Source of the DNA: Opitutaceae bacterium
GTDB lineage: Bacteria > Verrucomicrobiota > Verrucomicrobiia > Opitutales > Opitutaceae
Reading direction: 5' to 3'
DNA length: 7,169 bases
Assembly: GCA_009919985.1 (NCBI GenBank)
Contig: RGAX01000147.1
Span: 1 to 7,169 of the forward strand
A model generated the notes under the pieces. It did not search any database. It saw only the letters and a program-made list of their open reading frames with translations, and was not told where the DNA came from. The position numbers and the translations under genes were made by a program. The number at the start of each line of letters is the position of its first letter. Position 1 is the first letter of the stretch. Positions 1 through 6,069 of the stretch are shown here, piece by piece.

Positions 1-288
1 GAGTCCAAAAATAATCGCCGCCCGCCGCCCCACGTGCCGAAACAACGCCGCCGGCGCTTCCCCCGCTTCAACCCTCCGCGCCCACGATAACGTCATCGCG
101 ACACCCATGATCCACAAAAACCCAGGAAAGATCATATCGGTGAACGTCCACCCATGCCACGCCGCGTGACGCAACGGCGGATATACGTGCCCCCAAGACC
201 CCGGATTATTCGCGAGCAACATACCCGCAATCGTCGCACCACGAAACGCATCTAAAGAAACCAACCGAGCGGGAGGGTAACCGTTCAT
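1..288 (-). CDS. Heparan-alpha-glucosaminide N-acetyltransferase-like membrane protein (N-terminal part)
   Basis: This gene starts at the ATG on 288-286 and runs off the left edge of the window still open, giving 96 residues. The N-terminus (MNGYPPARLVSLDAFRGATI) carries the R-x-x-S-L-D-x-F-R-G signature that opens bacterial homologues of lysosomal HGSNAT (DUF5009/DUF1624, NagX-like). Two hydrophobic stretches follow, near residues 13-28 and 53-72; the second contains the F-T-D-M-I-F-P-x-F-L-W-I-M-G pattern typical of the family. These are multi-pass inner-membrane proteins thought to move acetyl groups across the membrane onto amino sugars; the substrate here is unknown. The start lies 25 bp past the dacB stop on the same strand, so the two genes are probably cotranscribed. 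No clear Shine-Dalgarno sequence precedes the ATG; the preceding bases are a T-rich run. The family call is firm, the function is not. Confidence 0.85.
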   Translation of the reverse strand, partial: MNGYPPARLVSLDAFRGATIAGMLLANNPGSWGHVYPPLRHAAWHGWTFTDMIFPGFLWIMGVAMTLSWARRVEAGEAPAALFRHVGRRAAIIFGL

Positions 289-313
289 AAAAAAAGTAGA
301 TTACCGACGGAGC

Positions 314-1780
314 TCAGTCGCGCGACCCCGCGTAGCGGGCGAGGAGCGCGGCGATTTCGTCCAGTTCGCGACTCGCGGAGCGACTGGGAGCCGCCGGGAA
401 TCGATTCAGCATCAGACTAAACGCCAGTCGCTCGCCCGAGAGAGATGTCACGTAGCCCGAGAGCGCCGTCGTCCAGCGCAACGTGCCGGTCTTCGCTTGG
501 ACTTTGCCTTCGGCGGGCGTGCCTTTCATACGGCGCCGCAACGTGCCATCCACCCCCGCGATCGGCAACGATTCTGCAAACGCCTTCGCCTCGCCGTGCT
601 TCGCCATAAATTCCAGCAATGCCAATGTCGCCGTCGCCGTCGTGAGGTTATTGCGCGATAGGCCCGAGCCCTCGTCGAAAATCACGTCGCTCACCGGTAA
701 CGCGTGGCGCGTCAAAAATTCCCGCAAGCCCACTAAAGCGAGGTCTTCCGAACGCGTCGTCGCAGGCATCGTCGCCGTGCGACGCAACTCACCGAGGTGC
801 GCGAAAATCAGATCGGCCTGCAGGTTTTGCGACTGTTTCATCATCACGCCGAGATACTCGCGTAGCGGCGCTGAAACGACTTCCCCGAGCCGCACGTCGC
901 TCGCCGTCTGCGCCGAAACTTCCGGCCAGCGCACGCCGCGGGCCGCGCCGCCGACACTGATGCCCACCCGCGCGAGCGCGGCCTTCAACCCCGCAGCAAA
1001 CCACGCCGCGGGCCGCGGCACAGTCGCCTCGGTCAGCTCGGGTTTATCGCCGAGCGGGAGTTCGCCGAAAATCTGCACCGTCGTCTCGCCGGGCACACGC
1101 AATACGCTGATCGAGCGCGCCCCTCCGGCCACCGTCGTCGTGGTGCGATTGTCAAAAGTAAGTCCAGCGAACGGTTGCAACCACTCGAGCGAACACGGTG
1201 CACCCACCATCGCACCAGGCGAGACGCGCACGTCGACGTAGTTGTCGTTCACCGAAACCGCGGAGATCTCCGCGCCATAATAATCGTTGATGTCATCGAC
1301 CGTCCAACTCGCGCCAAACGGCGTGGCGCGAAAATACGTGGCATCCGCGACTACGTCGCCCGCGATGCGACGCACGCCCGCGTTTTTAAGCACCGCGACG
1401 TAGGGATCAAACGCCGCCAAAAAATCTTGCTGCAAACGCCGCGGGTCGCAACTCGGGTCGCCACGGCCGCTCACGATGACGTTGCCCTGAATCACGCCCG
1501 CCGCATCGACCGGCGCCGAAGCGAAGACCGGCGTGCGTACGCGGTAATCGCCGCCGAGCGTGTCAAGCGCGAGCGCCGCGACGTAGAGTTTAGCGTTCGA
1601 GGCGGGGCTTAAGCGCCGGTCAGCCGCGTGCGCGTACAGCGTGCGACCCGTGTCGAGGGGCGGCAAGGGCGCGACGACCGGCGTGCTCGCCACCGCCGAG
1701 ACTGGCGCCGCGCGGAGCGGAAAACTCAGCCCCAAGACAATCCCAGCTAAAATCAAAATCGGCGCGCGCGACGTTTTCAT
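314..1780 (-). CDS. dacB: D-alanyl-D-alanine carboxypeptidase/endopeptidase, PBP4 type (peptidase S13)
   Basis: This is a penicillin-binding protein that trims or cleaves peptidoglycan peptides in the periplasm. The frame is open up to 1930, but I place the start at the ATG on 1780-1778 because it begins a clear signal peptide: MKTSR, a hydrophobic core of about 16 residues, then an Ala-rich cleavage region around residues 23-30. The longer version would put 50 unrelated, non-hydrophobic residues in front and overlap purC. The product is 488 residues, close to E. coli DacB (477). In this numbering the catalytic S-x-x-K is SNAK at 61-64, S-x-N is SQN at 317-319 and K-T-G is at 430-432. The roughly 250 residues between the first two motifs are the insertion typical of family S13. 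A D-E-G-S-G-L-S-R segment lies near 369-376. The gene is divergent from purC and followed closely by the acyltransferase-like gene. Confidence 0.93.
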   Translation of the reverse strand: MKTSRAPILILAGIVLGLSFPLRAAPVSAVASTPVVAPLPPLDTGRTLYAHAADRRLSPASNAKLYVAALALDTLGGDYRVRTPVFASAPVDAAGVIQGNVIVSGRGDPSCDPRRLQQDFLAAFDPYVAVLKNAGVRRIAGDVVADATYFRATPFGASWTVDDINDYYGAEISAVSVNDNYVDVRVSPGAMVGAPCSLEWLQPFAGLTFDNRTTTTVAGGARSISVLRVPGETTVQIFGELPLGDKPELTEATVPRPAAWFAAGLKAALARVGISVGGAARGVRWPEVSAQTASDVRLGEVVSAPLREYLGVMMKQSQNLQADLIFAHLGELRRTATMPATTRSEDLALVGLREFLTRHALPVSDVIFDEGSGLSRNNLTTATATLALLEFMAKHGEAKAFAESLPIAGVDGTLRRRMKGTPAEGKVQAKTGTLRWTTALSGYVTSLSGERLAFSLMLNRFPAAPSRSASRELDEIAALLARYAGSRD

Positions 1781-1924
1781 CGCGGTGAGGTTGGCGTACT
1801 GCGCGCATGGGCACAACTGCGGAACCACGCGCCCAGCGGCGGCCCCACCGCGGCCAACCGCAGACACGCGCACGCGAAGCTTGTTTTCCTGTTCAGACCG
1901 CGCCTCTGTGGTGGCGGAAAACTC
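1781..1924. promoter_or_regulatory. Divergent intergenic region between dacB and purC
   Basis: This 144-bp gap lies between two divergent start codons, so it should hold the promoters of both genes. That is an inference from layout. I looked for -35/-10 pairs on both strands and found none convincing: TTGTTT at 1881-1886 has no acceptable -10 at the right distance. A weak purine-rich GGTGGCGG lies before the purC ATG. No operator-like palindrome or riboswitch-like structure was recognised. Confidence 0.3.
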
Positions 1925-2836
1925 ATGCACTTCTCCGCCATCGCCGCTGCCCTACCCCCCAAGGCCGTCACCCGTTTCGACGGCGTGCCGTTTCCGTTGC
2001 TCGCCTCGGGTAAGGTCCGCGAAATCTTCGACCTTGGCGATGCACTCCTGCTCGTCGCAAGCGATCGCCTCTCCGCCTTCGACGTGATTTTGCCCGATGG
2101 TATTCCAGGCAAGGGCATCGTACTCACCCAAATGAGCAACTGGTGGTTCGCTCAGACGCAGAACCTCATCTCCAACCACCTCTTGCCCGATCAAGCCGGT
2201 GAGTTTGCCCGGCGCGGCTTACATGACCGCGACCTGCAGTTGCGCAGCATGATTGTGCGCAAACTCACGCCGCTCACCATCGAGTGCGTTACGCGCGGCT
2301 ACCTCATCGGCAGCGGCTGGAGCAGCTACCAAAAAACGGGCGAAGTCTGCGGCATCCCTCTGCCCTCCGGTTTACGCCAAGCCGAACGGCTGCCCACGCC
2401 AATTTTTACGCCCACGACCAAAGCCCCAAAAGGTGAACACGACGCGCCCATTAACGACGCCCAAGCCGCTGAGCGCATCGGCGCTGCGCTGTACGAAAAA
2501 GTCAAAGCCGCCAGCCTCGCCCTTTACCAATTCGGCCACGACCGCGCCCGCGCCGCCGGCATGATTTTGGCCGACACAAAATTTGAGTTCGGTACCGACC
2601 TCGCCGGTAATCTCGTACTTATCGACGAGGTGCTCACGCCCGATTCTTCGCGTTACTGGCCGGCCGAAAGCTACGCGCCCGGCGGCTCGCCTCCGAGTTA
2701 CGATAAACAATTCGTTCGCGACCACCTGCTCGCGCTTCATTGGAACCAGCAACCGCCCGCGCCGCATTTGCCGGACGACGTCATTACGCGCACGCAGGAA
2801 AAATACCTGGCCGCGCTGAAAAACCTGTTGGGCTGA
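1925..2836 (+). CDS. purC: Phosphoribosylaminoimidazole-succinocarboxamide synthase (SAICAR synthase)
   Basis: The enzyme condenses CAIR with aspartate at the cost of ATP to make SAICAR in cytosolic de novo purine synthesis. The 303-residue product matches the longer form of the family (yeast Ade1-like, about 300 residues) rather than the roughly 240-residue E. coli form. Visible landmarks in order are S-G-K-V-R-E-I-F-D at 28-36 (nucleotide-binding start), S-D-R-L-S-A-F-D at 46-53, the E-C-V-T-R-G-Y-L segment near 120-127, P-I-F-T-P-T-T-K-A at 159-167, A-D-T-K-F-E-F-G at 216-223 and D-E-V-L-T-P-D-S-S-R-Y-W-P at 234-246. All are intact. No other purine gene is in the window. The gene is divergent from dacB and converges on cinA with 36 bp between the stop codons; I see no strong terminator there, only a short GGCG/CGCC pairing. 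Confidence 0.96.
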   Translation: MHFSAIAAALPPKAVTRFDGVPFPLLASGKVREIFDLGDALLLVASDRLSAFDVILPDGIPGKGIVLTQMSNWWFAQTQNLISNHLLPDQAGEFARRGLHDRDLQLRSMIVRKLTPLTIECVTRGYLIGSGWSSYQKTGEVCGIPLPSGLRQAERLPTPIFTPTTKAPKGEHDAPINDAQAAERIGAALYEKVKAASLALYQFGHDRARAAGMILADTKFEFGTDLAGNLVLIDEVLTPDSSRYWPAESYAPGGSPPSYDKQFVRDHLLALHWNQQPPAPHLPDDVITRTQEKYLAALKNLLG

Positions 2837-2872
2837 AATCGTTCGTGCGGCGGGAATTTCGCCTGACCCCGA

Positions 2873-4204
2873 TTATTGCATCGCTTCGCCGCGTTGCGAA
2901 ATCGCGCTCGCCCCACTCGCCGCGCGCAATAATTCGCGGCGCAACCAATCAAGCGCCGCATTAACCGCGCGGACTTTGACCGTCGTGCGCGGGCCGGGAT
3001 AACTGAGTTTTTTTGACCACACGCCATGCGGTGCGTGCAGCGCTAGAAAAAAGGTTCCGACGGGATTTTCCTGCGTGCCGCCGCAGGGACCGGCGAAGCC
3101 CGTGATCGCGACCGCGTAGTCCGCCCCGAGTTTCTCCGCCGCGCCGGTCGCCATCGCCACAGCGTTCTCCGCGCTCACCGCGCCGTGCTGCGCGAGTAGA
3201 CACTCCGGCACATCGAGGAGCTGCATTTTGGATTCATTGGAGTAACACACCGTGCCGCCTGCGAAAAATTTTGATGCACCGGAAATATCCGTGAATGAAT
3301 TGGCCAGCAAACCGCCGCTCGCCGTTTCGGCGCAGGCGAGCATCTTCTCCTGCGCGCGCAACATATCCGCACACACCTTCGCGAGCGAATCGTGACCATA
3401 GCAGACAAAATCTTCGCCGAGTAGTTTCGCACACTCCGCGGCGATAACCTGCAACTGCACGTCGTCCAACTGCCCACCGGGCGAACTCACGCGGCAATCC
3501 ACGTGGCCTGAATGCGCACAAAACGCGATACTCAGCGCCGCACCAAAGCGATCAAAAATCGGCTGTAGCCGCGTCTCTAACGCACTCTCACCCACGCCTG
3601 AAGTGCGCAGTTGCACGTAAGCTTCTTTCTCCGTGAGTAACCCGCGCGCGGCGAGCCGCGGCACGATCTGCTCGATAAACATCGGCTGCAATTCATTCGG
3701 TGGGCCGGGTAACATCACGAGGATTTTCCCATCCTGCTCAACCCAAAGACCGGGCGCGGTACCGTTGGAATTCACAAGCACTTCGCCACGCTCAAAGACC
3801 AGCGCTTGCTTGAGATTATTGGGCGTCATCGTGCGCCCGAGCCGCGCAAATCGTGCCGCGATACTCGCCTCAACACTCGCGTCGTGGACCAGTTTTTGTC
3901 CGAGAACTTCGGCGAGGCACTCGCGCGTACGGTCGTCACACGTCGGCCCGAGTCCGCCCGTCGTGATCACGACATCAGCCCGCGCCCAGCTCTCGCGAAA
4001 TTGGGCGACGATCGCATCAGCGTCATCGGTGATCGTGATGTTACGCCGCAACGTAACGCCGCGCCGACCGAGTTGCGCGCCGATGAACGTGAGGTGGCCG
4101 TTGGCCGTCAGCCCAAGCAATAATTCATCACCGAGGGTGAGTAGTTCGTAATAAATTTGAGCGACCGGTTTGCGGGCCGCGGGGGTGTTGCTAGAAGAAA
4201 CCAT
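2873..4204 (-). CDS. cinA: CinA-like protein: competence/damage-inducible domain fused to nicotinamide-nucleotide amidase domain
   Basis: The 443-residue product has the two CinA domains. The N-terminal MoCF/COG1058 domain covers about residues 14-180, with LTLGDELLLG near 22-31, T-T-G-G-L-G-P-T-x-D-D near 81-91 and L-P-G-P-P-N-E-L at 165-172. The C-terminal PncC-type domain covers about 285-425, with Y-S-N-E-S-K at 321-326 and T-G-F-A-G-P near 368-373. In the family these parts hydrolyse ADP-ribose and deamidate nicotinamide mononucleotide, linking the protein to NAD salvage. I chose the ATG at 4204; the frame continues upstream to 4462, but that part is antisense to uvrC and does not look like CinA. 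The amidase motif normally written E-S-C-T-G-G reads E-T-A-S-G-G here (293-298), so the usual nucleophile Ser is Thr, while the partner Lys of S-N-E-x-K is kept. Amidase activity is therefore uncertain. No Shine-Dalgarno sequence is evident. Confidence 0.93.
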   Translation of the reverse strand: MVSSSNTPAARKPVAQIYYELLTLGDELLLGLTANGHLTFIGAQLGRRGVTLRRNITITDDADAIVAQFRESWARADVVITTGGLGPTCDDRTRECLAEVLGQKLVHDASVEASIAARFARLGRTMTPNNLKQALVFERGEVLVNSNGTAPGLWVEQDGKILVMLPGPPNELQPMFIEQIVPRLAARGLLTEKEAYVQLRTSGVGESALETRLQPIFDRFGAALSIAFCAHSGHVDCRVSSPGGQLDDVQLQVIAAECAKLLGEDFVCYGHDSLAKVCADMLRAQEKMLACAETASGGLLANSFTDISGASKFFAGGTVCYSNESKMQLLDVPECLLAQHGAVSAENAVAMATGAAEKLGADYAVAITGFAGPCGGTQENPVGTFFLALHAPHGVWSKKLSYPGPRTTVKVRAVNAALDWLRRELLRAASGASAISQRGEAMQ

Positions 4205-4218
4205 ACTTGCGAGAAATG

Positions 4219-4247
4219 ATCTTAAAGAGATTCTGCCAAAATGCCAA
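4219..4247 (-). promoter_or_regulatory. Candidate sigma-70-type promoter for cinA
   Basis: Read on the minus strand, TTGGCA (4247-4242) is followed after exactly 17 bases by TAAGAT (4224-4219). The first matches five of six positions of the -35 consensus and the second four of six of the -10. Transcription would begin near 4212, leaving a leader of about eight bases before the cinA ATG at 4204, which fits the absence of a Shine-Dalgarno sequence. The -35 lies over the first codons of uvrC, so the two genes would share their control region. This is a pattern match only. Confidence 0.4.
4224..4230 (+). promoter_or_regulatory. uvrC: Probable ribosome binding site of uvrC
   Basis: The purine run AAAGAGA ends 10 bases before the ATG at 4241 and is the only Shine-Dalgarno-like sequence near this start. 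It supports the ATG at 4241, which also places the conserved UvrC N-terminus (L-K-E-K-V-x-x-L-x-D-Q-P-G-V-Y) about nine residues into the protein, as usual. The match is modest, and it overlaps the candidate -10 of cinA on the other strand. Confidence 0.4.
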
Positions 4248-5767
4248 CTGGTGAAACCGTAAATCTGAAGGAGAAGGTCCGCCGCCTCTCCGACCAGCCC
4301 GGCGTGTACCTCATGAAGGACCGCCTCGGGCGCATCATTTACGTGGGCAAGGCCAAGAATCTCAAAAAGCGCGTATCGACTTATTTCACGCCTTCGCGCG
4401 CCATGACGTGGCACCCCAAAATCCGCGCCCTCATTGAGATGATCGCCGACTTCGACGTGCACGAGGTGAAATCCGAACCCGAGGCACTGCTACTTGAAGG
4501 CAAGCTGATCAAGCAGTGGAAGCCGAAGTACAACACCGACTTTACTGACGACAAACGCTTCCTCTTAGTCCGCGTCGATGTCGCTGAGGAACTCCCGCGG
4601 GTTCGCCTCACGCGTTTCAAAAAAGAAGACCGCTCGCGGTATTTCGGCCCGTTCGCCCACAGCGGGCTCCTCCGCAAAACCCTCGCCCAGATGCGCCGTC
4701 AATTCGGCGTACTTCTTGGCGACGCCACGCCGAAAAAACTCCCCGATGGCACGTGGCAACTTTACGACGACGTCCGCCAAGAGCTCTACGGCTTCGAAAA
4801 CACCGTCACCCCCGCCGCGTACCGCCAACGCGTGGCCGAGGCGTGCGCATTTCTCGAAGGCAAATCCCGCGAATGGCTGGAATCGCTGCGCACCGAGATG
4901 CTCGCGGCCGCCGAGAAACAACAATTCGAGAAAGCCGCGGAGCTGCGCGACATCGTTTTTGCCCTCCAAAAAACTTTGGCCAAGACCCGCAACTTCGAGC
5001 GCACCGATCCCACCCTCGCACTACCTGATGCCAGCGCCGAAGCCGTACGCCTCCTCGGCGAAGCGCTCGCGCTCGACCCGCCGCCGCGCTCGATGGAGTG
5101 CTTCGATATTTCCCACATCTCCGGCACCTTCGTCGTCGCCTCGATGGTGCGCTTCGTCGACGGCCGGCCCGACAAAGACAACTACCGCCGCTTCCAAATC
5201 AAAAGCTTCATGGGCAACGACGATTTCCGCGCCATGGAAGAAGTCGTCGGGCGCCGCTACCGTCGCCTGCGCGATGAACAAAAACCATTACCCGATCTCG
5301 TAGTGATCGACGGTGGCCGTGGCCAGATCGGCGCCGCGCTCAAAGCCTTTGTCGCCCTCGATCTCACGCCCCCGCCGCTCATCGGCCTCGCGAAGAAACA
5401 CGAGACAATCATTTTCCCCGACGAGCGCCCGCCGCTCAACCTTTCGCTCAATTCCCCCGCGCTAAATCTTCTCCAGCGCCTGCGCGACGAAGCCCACCGC
5501 TTCGCCAACACCTACAACGCCGATCTGCGCTCGCGCAAAATCCGCGAAAGCGTGCTCGACGATTTTCCCGGCCTGGGCGCCGTCCGCCGCACGACGTTGC
5601 TCGAACACTTCGGCGACATCGAAAAACTTCGCGCCGCCACCGCCGCAGAAATCTCCGATGTTGCCGGCTTCGGCGGCAAGATGGCCGCCGAACTCCACAC
5701 CTTCCTTCACGGCTCTTCGCCAGCTGAGGGCGCACCGGCGCCGAATTCAGATCGACAGGGAATGTGA
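4241..5767 (+). CDS. uvrC: Excinuclease ABC subunit C, short form lacking the cysteine cluster
   Basis: UvrC makes both incisions around bulky DNA lesions in nucleotide excision repair, acting with UvrA and UvrB. The 508-residue product is about 100 shorter than the usual 600-610. The GIY-YIG nuclease covers about 14-100, with G-V-Y at 21-23, Y-V-G at 34-36, K37, R44, Y48, E86 and N98 in the catalytic places. The UVR motif for UvrB contact lies near 209-245. The RNase H-like 3' nuclease keeps D289 (F-D-I-S-H), D328, D357 (I-D-G-G) and H419 (D-E-A-H-R-F), matching E. coli D399, D438, D466 and H538. Tandem HhH motifs lie at about 440-488. Two departures stand out: the four-Cys cluster expected near 155-180 is absent (the whole protein has only C202 and C287), and only about 40 residues join UVR to F-D-I-S-H where E. 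coli has about 155. All nuclease residues remain, so I infer a working enzyme. Confidence 0.95.
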   Translation: MPTGETVNLKEKVRRLSDQPGVYLMKDRLGRIIYVGKAKNLKKRVSTYFTPSRAMTWHPKIRALIEMIADFDVHEVKSEPEALLLEGKLIKQWKPKYNTDFTDDKRFLLVRVDVAEELPRVRLTRFKKEDRSRYFGPFAHSGLLRKTLAQMRRQFGVLLGDATPKKLPDGTWQLYDDVRQELYGFENTVTPAAYRQRVAEACAFLEGKSREWLESLRTEMLAAAEKQQFEKAAELRDIVFALQKTLAKTRNFERTDPTLALPDASAEAVRLLGEALALDPPPRSMECFDISHISGTFVVASMVRFVDGRPDKDNYRRFQIKSFMGNDDFRAMEEVVGRRYRRLRDEQKPLPDLVVIDGGRGQIGAALKAFVALDLTPPPLIGLAKKHETIIFPDERPPLNLSLNSPALNLLQRLRDEAHRFANTYNADLRSRKIRESVLDDFPGLGAVRRTTLLEHFGDIEKLRAATAAEISDVAGFGGKMAAELHTFLHGSSPAEGAPAPNSDRQGM

Positions 5768-5797
5768 TTGAAGCTGCGCAGATTCGCCCGGCTTCTC

Positions 5798-5824
5798 GCA
5801 GCCAAGATCTGGCTGCACGGTTTT
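5798..5824 (+). terminator. Rho-independent-type terminator after uvrC
   Basis: GCAGCCA (5798-5804) pairs perfectly with TGGCTGC (5810-5816) around a five-base loop, and ACGG then TTTT follows (5821-5824). The hairpin begins 30 bases after the uvrC stop. The seven-pair GC-rich stem is good, but the T run is short and offset by four bases. On the opposite strand no T run follows the hairpin, so it points to uvrC rather than to the esterase gene. Confidence 0.55.
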
Positions 5825-5870
5825 AAGCACACCCACGAGCAGGATCCCACCGCCAACTTGACCACTACCA

Positions 5871-6043
5871 GCTCTTGGGTATGCCTTTATAAAGGCGCTG
5901 CGCGACAACCTCGCTGATTACTAACGCCTCAGAGTCGGCCAATACCGCGTGATCTTTCGCTACCTGCCCGGCCGGATAGTCGATTGCGTTTACCTCCACG
6001 AACGCTCCCTCGTTTACGAACTTTTCGAAACCGAGATGGCGTG
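5871..6043 (+). pseudogene. Relic of a RelE/ParE-family toxin gene with an in-frame stop
   Basis: Reading the plus strand in the frame of 5871 gives a peptide ending L-R-D-N-L-A-D-Y, then TAA at 5922-5924, then RLRVGQYRVIFRYLPGR and a tail ending H-E-R-S-L-V-Y-E-L-F-E-T-E-M-A and TGA at 6041-6043. The R-L-R-V-G-x-Y-R-V-I-F core followed by an E-R-x-x-V-Y-E-L-F end is the C-terminal half of RelE/ParE ribonuclease or gyrase-poison toxins. The stop sits just before R-L-R-V-G, where family members usually carry an aromatic or similar residue, so one base change from TAC or TAT would explain it. The N-terminal half (about 35-40 residues) is not recognisable in any frame, and no antitoxin gene is beside it. 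I read it as a decayed, non-functional remnant. The match is from memory of family patterns, not from a search. Confidence 0.6.
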
Positions 6044-6069
6044 AATCCTCGGCCAAGAGTGACCATCTC

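Larger units (their letters stand above)
5768..6069. other. Gene-free interval between uvrC and the esterase gene
   Basis: This 302-bp stretch contains the uvrC terminator hairpin and the toxin relic described separately. The only open frame of note is a minus-strand one of 76 codons at 5865-6095, which is antisense to the relic, overlaps the esterase end and resembles nothing I know. The part between the hairpin and 5870 holds nothing I can identify. An inverted repeat, GAGATGG (6033-6039) and CCATCTC (6063-6069), lies right after the esterase stop, but its 23-base loop and missing T run make it a poor terminator. Confidence 0.5.

Noticed and set aside
932..1017. A 16-base direct repeat, CACGCCGCGGGCCGCG, at 932-947 and 1002-1017.
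   Set aside because: Both copies are inside dacB coding sequence, 70 bases apart and so in different frames, and consist of low-complexity GC sequence. Coincidence is the simplest reading.
483..1241. A 252-codon plus-strand open frame opposite dacB.
   Set aside because: It is antisense to a well-supported gene, rich in Arg, Ser, Pro and Ala as expected of a GC-rich shadow frame, and has no recognisable domain.
1781..1930. A 50-residue N-terminal extension of the dacB frame reaching ATG 1930 and overlapping purC.
   Set aside because: The signal peptide begins at the ATG on 1780-1778; an export signal starting at residue 51 behind a polar, Arg-rich segment would not make sense.
2837..2872. 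A possible bidirectional terminator between purC and cinA.
   Set aside because: Only a four-base GGCG/CGCC pairing with a seven-base loop is present, and there is no T run on either strand.
4205..4462. An 86-residue N-terminal extension of the cinA frame.
   Set aside because: It is antisense to the conserved GIY-YIG region of uvrC and has no CinA character; the ATG at 4204 gives a product of normal family length.
6033..6069. The inverted repeat GAGATGG/CCATCTC downstream of the esterase stop.
   Set aside because: The 23-base loop and absent T run make a terminator unlikely, and the left arm belongs to the toxin relic coding end.
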